Shown here: piece after piece, positions 43,969 to 53,418 of the stretch
Layout: each line of letters starts with the position of its first letter
Numbering within the stretch: the stretch's first letter is position 1
Assembly: GCF_022829515.1 (NCBI RefSeq)
Contig: NZ_JAKSYL010000287.1
Span: 245,409 to 309,408, forward strand
DNA length: 64,000 nucleotides
Direction of reading: 5' to 3'
Origin: Methylobacterium sp. J-048
GTDB lineage: Bacteria; Pseudomonadota; Alphaproteobacteria; Rhizobiales; Beijerinckiaceae
The notes under the pieces: generated by a model
Seen by the model: the letters and a program-made list of their open reading frames with translations, nothing else
Told to the model about the DNA's origin: nothing
Databases searched by the model: none
Translations under genes and position numbers: made by a program

Positions 43969-44766
43969 ATGTCGGTTCTCGGAAGGAATAATGTCCAGAC
44001 CCGCGGCCTGGGGGTCGGCGCGCGCGCGATGGTGTTCGCCCATGGCTACGGCTGCGACCAGAACATGTGACGCCTCGTCGAGCCGGCCTTCCGGGACCGG
44101 TTCCGCACCGTCCTGTTCGACCATGTCGGCGCCGGCGGATCGGACCTCTCGGCCTACGACCCCGCCAAGTACGCTTCCCTCGACGGCTACGCCTCCGACC
44201 TGGTCGAGATCGGACGCGAACTCGATATCTCCGGTGGCGTGTTCGTCGGCCACTCGGTGAGCGCCATGGTCGGCGTGCTCGCGTCGAAGTCGGCCCCGGA
44301 ACTCTTTTCGGACCTCGTCCTGGTGGCGCCGTCGCCCTGCTACATCGACGACGGCGATTACGTCGGCGGCTTCAAGCGGGAGGAGATCCACGAGCTGCTG
44401 GACTTCCTCGACAGCAACCCGATGGGTTGGTCGCAGACGATGGCCCCGGTGATCATGGCCAACCCCGACCGACCGGAGTTGGCCGAGGAACTCGCCAACA
44501 GCTTCTGCCGTACCGACCCCGGGATCGCCAAGGCGTTCGCCCGGACCACCTTCCTCACCGACAGCCGTGGCGACCTCGACGGCATCGAGGCGCGCTGCCT
44601 GATCCTCCAGTGCCGCGAGGACGTGATCGCACCCCGTGCCGTGGGCGAATACCTGCATCGAACCCTTCCCGGAAGCGAGTTGGTCGTGATCGATGCGGAG
44701 GGTCACTGCCCGAACCTCAGCGCCCCGGACGCGACGGTCGCGGCCATCGAAGCCTTCATTCGATGA
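43969..44766 (+). pseudogene. RsbQ-like alpha/beta hydrolase with a premature stop (Trp to TGA)
   Basis: The reading frame starts MSVLGRNNVQTRGLGVG and has VFAHGYGCDQNM, then TGA at 44068-44070 (codon 34), and continues in the same frame with RLVEPAFRDRFRTVLFDHVG, GVFVGHSVSAMVGVLAS (nucleophile Ser96), SPCYIDDGDYVGGFKREEIH, ILQCREDVIAP and EGHCPNLSAPD. The match to Bacillus RsbQ is unmistakable, and there the codon after GCDQ-x is Trp (GCDQSVWNAVAP), so TGG has become TGA. RsbQ works with the PAS protein RsbP in energy-stress signalling; here the next gene is a PAS kinase that overlaps by four bases. Downstream part could be translated by readthrough or from the GTG/ATG at 44239-44269, but it would lack the oxyanion part. 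Sequencing error is a simple alternative. Confidence 0.85.
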
Positions 44767-46424
44767 GCCTCCCCGGTGCCTTGCCCGAAACCGACGATCT
44801 GGAGGACCTGTTCGAGAACGCGCCCTGCGGGTATCTGTCGATCGGATCGAGCGGCCGCATCACCCGGGTCAACCGTACGTTCTCGACCTGGATCGGATAC
44901 GGCGCCGAGTACCTAGTGGGCCGCCGCGTCCTCGACCTGCTGACCGTTCCCGGCAAGATCTTCTACGAGACCCAATTCGCGCCTTTGCTGCGGATGCAGG
45001 GGCACTTCGACGAGGTCGCCTTCGACCTGCGCCGCGCCGATGGTGGCGTCCTGCCGGTGCTGGCCAACGCCGTCGCGCGCATGGACGAGAAAGGCCAGGT
45101 CCGGTTCATCCGGATCACGGTGTTCAACGCCTCGAAACGGCGTCGCTATGAGAGCGAGATCCTGGAGGCGCGCAGGGCCGCCGACCGGGCGAGCGCCGAC
45201 CTGCGTGACCTCAACGCGACGCTGGAAGCCCGCGTCGCCGATGGAATCACAGAGCGCCTGAAGATCGAGGAGGCCCTGCGGCAATCGCAGAAGATGGAGG
45301 CCGTCGGGCAACTGACCGGAGGCCTCGCGCACGATTTCAACAACCTGCTCGCCGGCACCTCCGGTAGCCTGGAACTCATGCAGACCCGGATGGGCCAGGG
45401 GCGGCTCACGGAACTCGACCGCTACATCAACGCCGCCCAGGGCGCGGCCAGGCGCGCGGCCGCCCTGACGCACCGGCTCCTGGCCTTCTCGCGCCGGCAG
45501 ACCCTCGATCCCAAGCCGACCGACGTGAACCGACTGGTCGGCGGGATGGAGGATCTCGTCCGGCGCACGGTCGGCCCGTCCGTCGCCATCGAGGTGGTCG
45601 GCACGGCCGGCCTGTGGCCGGCCCTGGTCGACCCGCCGCAGCTTGAGAACGCGCTGCTCAACCTATGCATCAACGCCCGCGACGCGATGCCGGATGGCGG
45701 CCGCATCACCATCGAGACCGCCAACAAGTGGATGGACGAGCGCGCCGCCGCTGAACGTGATTTGGCGCCGGGTCAGTACCTCTCGCTCTGCGTCACCGAT
45801 ACCGGCAGCGGCATGCGGCGCGAGGTGATCGAAAAGGCGTTCGAGCCGTTCTTCACCACCAAGCCGACCGGACAGGGCACCGGCCTCGGCCTGTCCATGA
45901 TCCACGGCTTCGTGCGTCAATCGGGAGGACAGGTCCGGATCTATTCCGAGATCGACCAAGGCACCACCGTGTGCCTCTACCTGCCGCGCCACCAGGGAGA
46001 CGCCGAGGTCGACGCCGCCGCAACCGCGGCCGTCGAATATCCGCGCGCCGAACGGGGCGAGACGGTGCTGATCGTCGACGACGAACCGACCGTGCGCATG
46101 CTGGTGACCGAGATCCTGGAGGACATGGGCTACGGCGCCATCGAGGCGTCGGATAGCGCATCGGGCCTGAAGGTGCTGATGTCGGACGTGCGCATCGATC
46201 TGCTGGTGACGGATGTTGGGCTGCCCGGCGGGATGAACGGCAGGCAGATGGCCGACGCCGCCCGGGCGAGCCGGCCGGATCTCAAGGTGCTTTTCATCAC
46301 GGGGTACGCCGAGAACGCCGCGGTCGGACATGGGCATCTCGCCCCGGGGATGCGGGTTCTGACCAAGCCCTTCCCGATGGACGCACTGGCTGCCCGCATC
46401 AAGGAGATGACGGCGGTACCTTGA
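44763..46424 (+). CDS. RsbP-type PAS hybrid histidine kinase with receiver
   Basis: 553 residues. The N-terminal PAS (about 12-125) contains ENAPCGYLSIGSSGRI, FYETQFAPLLRMQGHFDEVA and DLRRADGGVLPVLANAV, the pattern of the PAS domain in RsbP, which detects small molecules supplied through RsbQ. The kinase part has His190 in GGLAHDFNNLLAG, an N box (CINARDAM) and a G box (GTGLGLSMIHGF), then a receiver with Asp in LVTDVGLPGG and Lys in TKPF. It overlaps the RsbQ-like gene by four bases (ATGA at 44763-44766), so the pair are a hydrolase-sensor unit. C-terminal halves of this and the kinase at 34288 are close paralogues. Confidence 0.92.
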   Translation: MSLPGALPETDDLEDLFENAPCGYLSIGSSGRITRVNRTFSTWIGYGAEYLVGRRVLDLLTVPGKIFYETQFAPLLRMQGHFDEVAFDLRRADGGVLPVLANAVARMDEKGQVRFIRITVFNASKRRRYESEILEARRAADRASADLRDLNATLEARVADGITERLKIEEALRQSQKMEAVGQLTGGLAHDFNNLLAGTSGSLELMQTRMGQGRLTELDRYINAAQGAARRAAALTHRLLAFSRRQTLDPKPTDVNRLVGGMEDLVRRTVGPSVAIEVVGTAGLWPALVDPPQLENALLNLCINARDAMPDGGRITIETANKWMDERAAAERDLAPGQYLSLCVTDTGSGMRREVIEKAFEPFFTTKPTGQGTGLGLSMIHGFVRQSGGQVRIYSEIDQGTTVCLYLPRHQGDAEVDAAATAAVEYPRAERGETVLIVDDEPTVRMLVTEILEDMGYGAIEASDSASGLKVLMSDVRIDLLVTDVGLPGGMNGRQMADAARASRPDLKVLFITGYAENAAVGHGHLAPGMRVLTKPFPMDALAARIKEMTAVP

Positions 46425-46745
46425 TTGTCGCCGCTATGCCGGAAAGGACATGGACGTCGGCGAGGCTCCATCCTCCTGGAAGCCGCCTCGCATGGCATCG
46501 GTTGATCTACCCGGCCGATGCGGACGTCTCGAAAGGAGAGGTTGGTCACGAAAGCTTAGGGTTGGGCCTGGGACCGGCTGCCTGGTAGGACGGGCGGCCG
46601 GCAAACGCTCGACGCCGGTCGCGTCTTCCGGCCGAACCTGGGCCGCCATCGACGGGACGACGACTTGCAGCCGTTCGATGATCGAGGCGTCGCGGATTCG
46701 AGGTAGGGCTCTCCGACGTCGACAAGCCGGGAGACCGTCGAGGCG
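46425..46745. other. 321-base region between convergent kinase genes
   Basis: No gene, strong hairpin or repeat was recognised. The sequence has normal high GC for this genome. Confidence 0.4.
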
Positions 46746-49529
46746 TTACCGGCCCATGATGCGTTTGCGCCGTTGCCAAGTGGCCACCTTCCTCAGGAGG
46801 CGAGAGAGCTGCTCGACCGAGTACGGCTTGTGCAGGAGTTCGAATCCATAGGTGCCGTTCTGGGCCAGGACGTGGCTGTAGCCGGAGGCGAGAAGCACCG
46901 GGAGGTCGTGGTGGGTCTCGCGGATGTGGTGTGCGAGGTCGATGCCGTTCATGCCGGGCATCACCACGTCCGAGAACACCACGTCGAAGCGTTCCGCGTC
47001 CTTGGCGAGCTCGGCCAGCGCCTCCTCGGCGTTGGCGGCCCAGACGGTGACGTAGCCGAGTTCGGCCAGGGTCTGGGTCGCGAACGTCCCGACCTCGGCA
47101 TTGTCCTCGACCACCAGCACGCAGGTACCATGTCCGTCCATGAGGGGTTCGGGCTCGCTGCCGTCGACGGGGCGTACGGCCCCGGTCATGCGCGGCAGGT
47201 ACAGCGTGAAGGTGCTTCCCTTGCCCAGCTTGGTCGCCACCGTGACTTCGCCCCCGGACTGCTTGGCGAACCCGAACACTTGCGACAGTCCAAGACCCGT
47301 TCCCTGTCCGACGCCCTTGGTGGTGAAGAACGGTTCGAAGATCTGCGTGAGCCGGTCCTCGGGGATGCCGCTGCCGGTATCGGTGATCGACACAGCCACG
47401 AACGCCCCCGGGACGGCGGCGTGGGCCCGCACGGCCGGCATCTGATCGACGGCCTGGACGGTGATGGTGAGTTGGCCCTCGCCGTCCATCGCGTCCCGGG
47501 CGTTGACGGCCATGTTCACCAACGCCGTGTCGAACTGGCTCGGATCGGCGTTCAGGAAGCAGGGATCGTCGGGAAGTTGGGTGACGATCCTGACCCGGGA
47601 GCCGGTCAGGGTTCCCATCATGCCGCCGATGGCCCGCACGCTCTCGCAGGCATCGAACACCTCGGGTTTGAGGGATTGCCGTCGCGCGAAGGCGAGGAGT
47701 TGCGACGTGAGCTTGGCGGCGCGATCCACGGTATCTGAGATCGCCCCGACGTAGCGCATGCGACGGTCCTCGGCGAGGTTCGGCCGCTTCAGCAGGTCGG
47801 TCGACGACTTGATGACCGTGAGCAGGTTGTTGAAGTCGTGCGCGACACCCCCCGTCAATTGGCCGACGGCTTCCATCTTCTGGGAGTGACGGAGCGCATC
47901 CTCGACCGCCGCCCGCTCGGCCGTGGCCTGCGCGATGCGCTGCTCAAGGCTCCCGTTCAATTCCTTCAGGCGAGCCTCCGCCGCCTGTCGTTCGGCCAGG
48001 TCGTGCTGCGCCCGCTCGAACAGCCGCGCGTTGTCGATGGCGATGGCGGCCTGCGCGGCGACGGCCACCATGAGGGTCTCGTGGCGCGGCTGGAACCGTG
48101 CCGTCTCGGGATGCCCGAAGAAGAGGCCGCCGAGTACTTCTCCCGAGCGTGACGCGACCGGGACCGCCAGGTAGCTGCGCACGGGCAGATGGCCCTTCGG
48201 CATGCCCTTGTGCGGGGTGTTCCTGCCGTAGCGACCGTCCGTGAGGATGTCGTCGGATCGCACCACGCCCTCGCCGCCGAAGGTCGGTGCGAAGACCGAG
48301 GTGTTGCGGGGCATCGGGAACTTGTCGAATTCGGAACGGTCGACGCCCGAGAGCGTGTAAAGCATGTAGCTTTCGCCCTTCGGGTCGAGGACGTTGTAGA
48401 AGAACGCCCCGAACTGTGCGCCGGTGAGGTCGACGCCGGCGTCGGTGACCATCTGCACCACCCGTCCGAGATCGAGCTCGGCGGCCAGCACCGTCCCGAT
48501 CCGGTTCAGGGTCTCCAGCGTCCGCCGTTCCTCCCGGAGGGCGTCCTCGGACCGGGACCGCTCCACCGCCGCCCAGGTGCGTTCGGCCGCATCCCCAAGG
48601 ATCCCGACCTCTTCCTCCGTCCATCTGCGGGTCTTGCCGCTCAAGGCGTAGAGCAGGGCGACCAGCCTCCCGTCCTTGACGAGCGGCGTGTTCAGGAAGG
48701 CCCGCGTCCCGATGGCGGCGTAGGCGCCGGCCGCGTCCGGGGGCGTAAGGGGGTCCGCATCGATGTCCGGGATGCGCACCGTACGTCCGGCTCGTAGCTC
48801 GGCGCCCACGGCGGGGCCGTACGCGTCGAGGACGTGGTGGCCCGCGGCGCCGGCGAAGCCGGGGCCCGTCCAATCGCGCTCGATGAAGGTCCGCTCCCCC
48901 GTCGCGTCCGCCTCCGCGTACCCGACGCAGTCGACGCCGAGGTAGGGGCCGAGCGTCGCGCAGGCGGCGGCCTTGATGTCGGCCGGATGGCTCAGAGGGC
49001 GCAAGGCGTCGTCGAGAATGACCCGGAACGCCTGCCTGCGCCGCGCCTGGACCTGGCGCGTCGTTTCCGTGCAGGCGCAGAACATGCCCGCGATGGTGCC
49101 GTCGTCCTCGTGGATCGGGGAGTAGGAGAAGGTGAACCAGACATCCTCGTCATATCCCTTGCGGGTCATGACGAGCGGTAGGTCCTCAAGGAAGGTGGCT
49201 TGCCCCTGCAGGGCTTTCCGGACGAGCGGCTCGATGTCGCTCCAGATCTCGGACCAGACGGCCCGGAACGGGCGGCCCATGGCATCGGGGTGCCTGGTCC
49301 CGAGGATCTCGACGTAGGCGTCGTTGTACAGGAACCCGAGGTCCGGCCCCCAAGCCAGGAACATCGGAAAGGCGGAACCCAGCATCAGGTTCACGCTCAT
49401 CCGGAGGGAAGGCCCCCAGGAGGCAGGCTCGCCGAGCGGTGAATGGGTCCAATCGAGCGCACGCATCAGCGCACCCATGTCGCCGCCGCCGCGCAGGAAG
49501 CCATCCGCGGGCTTCGATGGCTCAGGCAT
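46746..49529 (-). CDS. PAS-GAF-GAF hybrid histidine kinase with receiver
   Basis: 927 residues from ATG 49529; a GTG at 49598 is possible. An N-terminal PAS-like sensor (about 20-160) with MGALMRALDWTHSPLG, FPMFLAWGPDLGFLYNDAYV and ETTRQVQARRRQ is shared with the kinase at 41302. Two GAF domains follow (about 165-310 and 335-515; FYNVLDPKGESYMLYTLSG, PVASRSGEVLGGLFFGH). The kinase has HisKA (GGVAHDFNNLLTVIKSS), HATPase_c (NARDAMDGEG, GLGLSQVFGFAKQSGGEV) and a receiver with Asp in VVFSDVVMPGMNGID and Lys in HKPYS. It is a paralogue of the kinases at 41302 and 51342. Stimulus unknown. Confidence 0.9.
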   Translation of the reverse strand: MPEPSKPADGFLRGGGDMGALMRALDWTHSPLGEPASWGPSLRMSVNLMLGSAFPMFLAWGPDLGFLYNDAYVEILGTRHPDAMGRPFRAVWSEIWSDIEPLVRKALQGQATFLEDLPLVMTRKGYDEDVWFTFSYSPIHEDDGTIAGMFCACTETTRQVQARRRQAFRVILDDALRPLSHPADIKAAACATLGPYLGVDCVGYAEADATGERTFIERDWTGPGFAGAAGHHVLDAYGPAVGAELRAGRTVRIPDIDADPLTPPDAAGAYAAIGTRAFLNTPLVKDGRLVALLYALSGKTRRWTEEEVGILGDAAERTWAAVERSRSEDALREERRTLETLNRIGTVLAAELDLGRVVQMVTDAGVDLTGAQFGAFFYNVLDPKGESYMLYTLSGVDRSEFDKFPMPRNTSVFAPTFGGEGVVRSDDILTDGRYGRNTPHKGMPKGHLPVRSYLAVPVASRSGEVLGGLFFGHPETARFQPRHETLMVAVAAQAAIAIDNARLFERAQHDLAERQAAEARLKELNGSLEQRIAQATAERAAVEDALRHSQKMEAVGQLTGGVAHDFNNLLTVIKSSTDLLKRPNLAEDRRMRYVGAISDTVDRAAKLTSQLLAFARRQSLKPEVFDACESVRAIGGMMGTLTGSRVRIVTQLPDDPCFLNADPSQFDTALVNMAVNARDAMDGEGQLTITVQAVDQMPAVRAHAAVPGAFVAVSITDTGSGIPEDRLTQIFEPFFTTKGVGQGTGLGLSQVFGFAKQSGGEVTVATKLGKGSTFTLYLPRMTGAVRPVDGSEPEPLMDGHGTCVLVVEDNAEVGTFATQTLAELGYVTVWAANAEEALAELAKDAERFDVVFSDVVMPGMNGIDLAHHIRETHHDLPVLLASGYSHVLAQNGTYGFELLHKPYSVEQLSRLLRKVATWQRRKRIMGR

Positions 49530-50039
49530 CAGCGTCGCACGTGACCCGTCCAGCACCCCAAGTCCCTTTACATGTCCCTCACCAAGGCGGGACTCCACGA
49601 GTATGCGCGTTGGAAACGGTCTTGCCTCGACTCAGTCGGGCATCCGATGCCGACCGAGAACCGGTGGAGCGGTCGAAAATAGGCGAAAGCGGTTTCCAAA
49701 CATCCACCGTCAACGTCGCGGGGTGTCATGCTTAAGTTGGCTCGGCCGTTTCGGTTGCGCCGGCGTAGGCGACAATCGTTCCCGCTCGCCTCTCGATATC
49801 GGCCAGGGTATCCGATGGGCCCCATCAGCCAGGCAGGGTATTCCGCTCCGACCGGGGGGCACGCACTCCGTCGCATGACGGCCACTCGATATGATCCGAC
49901 AACCGGCGACGGGTCCCGTGTTTCCGCCACGGTCCATCCGCCAGTGGCGATGCGACGGTGTCCGTCTCGCCCGCCCTGCGCGGACCCGGTTCCCGGGGCG
50001 GGCGACGCGGGTCTTGCGCCTTTTCGCCCGCGCCCGCGC
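49530..50039. other. 510-base region between kinase genes
   Basis: No convincing gene on either strand; the frames seen are open because of high GC but lack ribosome sites and family pattern. It must contain the promoter of the kinase ending at 46746. No repeat was recognised. Confidence 0.4.
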
Positions 50040-51170
50040 TCAGGACGCCAGGCTCGCCCACGGGAGGCCGATGACGACCCTGAGCCCCGCCTCATCCCAG
50101 TGGTGCGTGATGCTCCCGGACAGCTGCCCACGGACGGTTCGCTCGGTAAGCTTCGATCCGAAGCCCTCGCTGCTGGGCGGGTTCCCGATGCGGGGACCGC
50201 CGCGTTCGGTCCAGGCGATGCGCATGTCCGCGCCGACGCGTCGGCAATCGACGGTGACGGTGCCGCCGTCACCGGCGAGGGCACCGTGCTTGATCGCGTT
50301 CGTGGCCAGCTCGTGGATGACGAGGGCGAGGCCGGTCACCGATCCATCGCCGACCAAGACGTCGTCCATCGCGCCGTGGACGAACCGCCGCTCGGCGCCG
50401 CCCGCCTCGTCGTAGGGCCGGAGCAGCGCGCCCAGCAGGCCCTGGAGGGTCTGTTGCGGACGGGACGAGCGCTCGTCCACCTGCGGGACCTGGAGATATT
50501 CGAGGGCCCGGCTCATCGCGGTGAAGCGGTCGCGCAGGGTCCCGGCATAGGATTGCACGGCGGGAAGGTTGCGGGCTGAGAGGGTGACGAGCCCGTTGAC
50601 CAGGGCGAACATGTTCTTGAGGCGATGGCTCAACTCGCGGCTGCGCAGGTCGTGGCCGTCCTCGATCCGCCGCAACTGGGTCATGTCCCGCGAGACCGCC
50701 ATCACGCCCACGAGCCGACCGTCGACGTTGACGATCCGGGACAGGACGACGTCCCAGTACACGGTCCCGCCCTGGGCCGCGGGGCGGCATCCGTCGAAGC
50801 GCGCCGTGCCCACCGTGGCCGCCACGGCCAGTGCGTCGGAGACCGTCTCCCGAATGGCCGGGGGCCAGGACATCGACCATGGCTCGTGGTCGGCATCGGC
50901 CAGGTCGCCATCGCCGAGAATGCGGCGCGCCATCGGGTTCCGAAGACGCAGGTGTCCGAGTTGATCGATCACCTCGACACAGTCCTGGCTCGCGCAGATG
51001 AGCTCGCGGCCGAGGTTCCAGGCGTTCCATGGATCGTAGGGATTGTCCTCGGCCTCGCCCGCTGGAAGATCGAGGCGATACCTGGCGTCCGTCGCTTCGG
51101 ATGACGGGACGCCGCCGGCCCGCAGCGGGACCACGTTCGAGGTCGGCCCCCGGTCGACACCATGGGTCAT
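50040..51170 (-). CDS. PAS-HWE histidine kinase
   Basis: 376 residues. A PAS domain at about 55-165 (DCVEVIDQLGHLRLRNPMAR, GTVYWDVVLSRIVNVDGRLV) is followed by an HWE-family kinase: phospho-His in SRELSHRLKNMFALVNGLVT, N box HELATNAIKHGAL and WTERGGP, the W-x-E that gives HWE kinases their name. HWE kinases commonly phosphorylate the PhyR-type general stress regulator in alphaproteobacteria; this link is inferred from family only. No receiver is attached. Start at ATG 51170. Confidence 0.9.
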   Translation of the reverse strand: MTHGVDRGPTSNVVPLRAGGVPSSEATDARYRLDLPAGEAEDNPYDPWNAWNLGRELICASQDCVEVIDQLGHLRLRNPMARRILGDGDLADADHEPWSMSWPPAIRETVSDALAVAATVGTARFDGCRPAAQGGTVYWDVVLSRIVNVDGRLVGVMAVSRDMTQLRRIEDGHDLRSRELSHRLKNMFALVNGLVTLSARNLPAVQSYAGTLRDRFTAMSRALEYLQVPQVDERSSRPQQTLQGLLGALLRPYDEAGGAERRFVHGAMDDVLVGDGSVTGLALVIHELATNAIKHGALAGDGGTVTVDCRRVGADMRIAWTERGGPRIGNPPSSEGFGSKLTERTVRGQLSGSITHHWDEAGLRVVIGLPWASLAS

Positions 51171-51341
51171 GACCTGGTCCTGCGTAGCCTGTCGAAGGCC
51201 GGGCTACGTGCGGTGATCCAAGGATACCGGGATTGTGTTTTTCGGAATCGTCATAAGACGGCTTTTGCCGCTTCCCGGCTCGTTTCCGGCACTTCGGCAA
51301 CCTCATCACCCGGTCTTTTCCGCACGAGGCGGTCCGAGGGC

Positions 51342-53183
51342 TCAGGCGTTTGACACCGAGGGCCGGGACCGGGCCATGCGCCCGAGCACGCGGGAGATGT
51401 CACCGGTGGCGTAGGGCTTCTGGACGAGCTCGAAGCCGTGACGGCCTTCCTCGGCCAGCACGTGGCTATACCCGCTGGCCAGCACGACCGGGAGGCCCGG
51501 ATAGCCCCTGCGTATCGCAAGGCCGAGCTCGATCCCGTTCATTCCGGGCATGACCACGTCCGAGAACACGATGTCGAACCGTGCGCTGTCCTCCGCGAGG
51601 AGCGACAGGGCCTCGGCGGCGTTGACGGCCCAGGTCACCGCGTGCCCGAGGTCCGCGAGGATCTGCGTCGCGAACCGACCGACCTCAAGGTTGTCCTCGA
51701 CCATCAGGATACGTTTCGACCCACCCGGCAGGCCCGGCGTCGCCAAGGTCTCCCGGGGGCAGGTCGATACCGCCGGGGACGCGATGCGCGGCAGGTAGAG
51801 CGTGAACGTCGTGCCCTCGCCGGGTACGCTCTCGACGGCGATGTCGCCTCCGGACTGCTTGGCGAAGCCGAACACCTGGCTGAGGCCGAGCCCGGTGCCC
51901 TTGCCGACGTCCTTCGTCGTGAAGAACGGTTCGAAGATCTGGTCGAGCTTTTCCGTCGGGATGCCGGTTCCGGTATCCGACACGGAGACCGCGACGAAGT
52001 CCCCCGCGGCCGGCGCATGTCCCCGGATCGGCGGGATGCCCCGGACGTCGCGCAACCGAAGGGTGAGCGTGCCCTCGCCATCCATGGCATCGCGCGCGTT
52101 CACCGCCATGTTGACGAGCGCGGTCTCGAACTGGCTCGCGTCGGCATGGACGAAGCAGTCCTCGCAGGACACGTCCGTATCGATGGAGATCCGGACGCCG
52201 ACGATGGTGGCCATCATCTCCGTCACCGTCCTGAGGCGTTCGGCGGCATCGAATTCCTCCGGCTTGAGCGGCTGCCGGCGCGCGAAGGCCAGCAATTGCC
52301 CGGTGAGCTTGGCGGCGCGGTCGACGGTGTCGGAGATGGCCGCGACGTAGCGTTTCCGGCGCTCGTCCGCGAGATCGTCCCGGGCCAGCATCTCGACGCT
52401 GCTCTTGATCACGGTGAGCAGGTTGTTGAAGTCGTGGGCCACGCCCCCGGTCAACTGCCCGACGGCCTCCATCTTCTGGGCTTGCCGCAGGGCGGCGGCG
52501 GTGACCTCGCGTTCGGCCACGGCCCGCGCGATGCGGCCTTCTAGGTCCTCGTTGAGGAGGCGCAAGGATTCCTCGTCGCGCTTGCGGGCGGTGACGTCGC
52601 GCGCGACCAGGGTCACCCCCTCGATGGAGCCGCCGCCGCCGAGGACCGGTCCCGCCGATAGTTCGAGCGTCAGGGCGCGGCCGTCCCGCTCCGCGATGCG
52701 CAACTCCCGCGAGCGGATGCTCTCGCCCATGCCGGCCTGGCTCAGAAGCGCCACGGCGCCCGCTCGGTCGTGGGGCAGGAACAGGTCACAGAAGGCGCGT
52801 CCGGACACCGCGTCCCAGGACACCCCGAACAGCCGGGCGGCCGCCTCGTTCCAGCTCACCACCGCGCCGTCCAGGGCGACCGCGACGAGCGCGTCCGGGG
52901 CGTTGGCGAGGATGGCCGCAAGGTACCGGTCGGCGAGCGCCAGGTGGCGGGTGCGGCGCTCCTCCGTCGCATCCGCCGCCGGGACGGCCTTTCCGAAGTG
53001 GGCGTTGATCCGTCCGTACAGGCCCTTCACCGCGCGCCGGCTCGCGACCGCCGCGGCCGCATCCCGCAGCAGGCGTTCGAGCTCGGGGACGGCGACGTCC
53101 TCGCCGAGCACCCAGGCCTCGGAGATCTCGGGGGAGAACGGCAGCAGGCGTCGCATCCGGTCGAGGCGCTCGTCCGGCACCAC
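51342..53183 (-). CDS. PAS hybrid histidine kinase with receiver, N-terminus frameshifted
   Basis: 613 residues as annotated from GTG 53183. A PAS domain at about 85-210 (ILANAPDALVAVALDGAVVS), HisKA (GGVAHDFNNLLTVIKSSVEM), HATPase_c (NARDAMDGEG, DTGTGIPTEKLDQIFEPFF) and a receiver with Asp in VFSDVVMPGMNGIE and Lys in QKPYA. The true start is probably at 53406-53415: the region 53184-53415 encodes a sensible N-terminal domain in another frame, and joining the frames gives ADPLARARTFRQRRPSGQIL. The join falls in a CG dinucleotide run at 53223-53233. As it stands the gene makes a shortened protein or none. The kinase belongs to the 41302/46746 paralogue group. The true start follows the acyl-CoA dehydrogenase stop by 3 bases. 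Confidence 0.85.
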   Translation of the reverse strand: MVPDERLDRMRRLLPFSPEISEAWVLGEDVAVPELERLLRDAAAAVASRRAVKGLYGRINAHFGKAVPAADATEERRTRHLALADRYLAAILANAPDALVAVALDGAVVSWNEAAARLFGVSWDAVSGRAFCDLFLPHDRAGAVALLSQAGMGESIRSRELRIAERDGRALTLELSAGPVLGGGGSIEGVTLVARDVTARKRDEESLRLLNEDLEGRIARAVAEREVTAAALRQAQKMEAVGQLTGGVAHDFNNLLTVIKSSVEMLARDDLADERRKRYVAAISDTVDRAAKLTGQLLAFARRQPLKPEEFDAAERLRTVTEMMATIVGVRISIDTDVSCEDCFVHADASQFETALVNMAVNARDAMDGEGTLTLRLRDVRGIPPIRGHAPAAGDFVAVSVSDTGTGIPTEKLDQIFEPFFTTKDVGKGTGLGLSQVFGFAKQSGGDIAVESVPGEGTTFTLYLPRIASPAVSTCPRETLATPGLPGGSKRILMVEDNLEVGRFATQILADLGHAVTWAVNAAEALSLLAEDSARFDIVFSDVVMPGMNGIELGLAIRRGYPGLPVVLASGYSHVLAEEGRHGFELVQKPYATGDISRVLGRMARSRPSVSNA

Positions 53184-53415
53184 GAACAGGATCTGGCCGG
53201 ACGGCCGGCGTTGGCGGAAGGTGCGCGCGCGCGAGGGGGTCAGCGACGGTCGGCGCGATCACCAGGATGTCCGCGTCGCCCTCGACGGCCGAGGGCGCGT
53301 CCGCCGAGATCGATACGGTCAGGTCGAGCATGGACCAGCCGACGGCGTCGGCCTGTGGCCACGACGGGACGTCCGGGCCATGCCCGACGAGAACCAGCAC
53401 CTGCATGGCCGCCAT
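53184..53415 (-). pseudogene. out-of-frame N-terminal part of the hybrid kinase
   Basis: From ATG 53415 (or 53406) the sequence reads MQVLVLVGHGPDVPSWPQAD and later GDADILVIAPTVADPLARA, a plausible alpha/beta, receiver-like start, and then changes frame at the (CG)n tract at 53223-53233. Two extra bases there would restore RARTFRQRRPSGQILFVVPD, which joins exactly the kinase reading frame. This is best explained as a slippage or sequencing error in a dinucleotide repeat. Confidence 0.6.
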
Positions 53416-53418
53416 GGC

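Noticed and set aside
44068..44070. The TGA in the RsbQ-like gene read as selenocysteine.
   Set aside because: The RsbQ residue at this place is Trp, no SECIS-like hairpin follows, and no selenocysteine family is involved.
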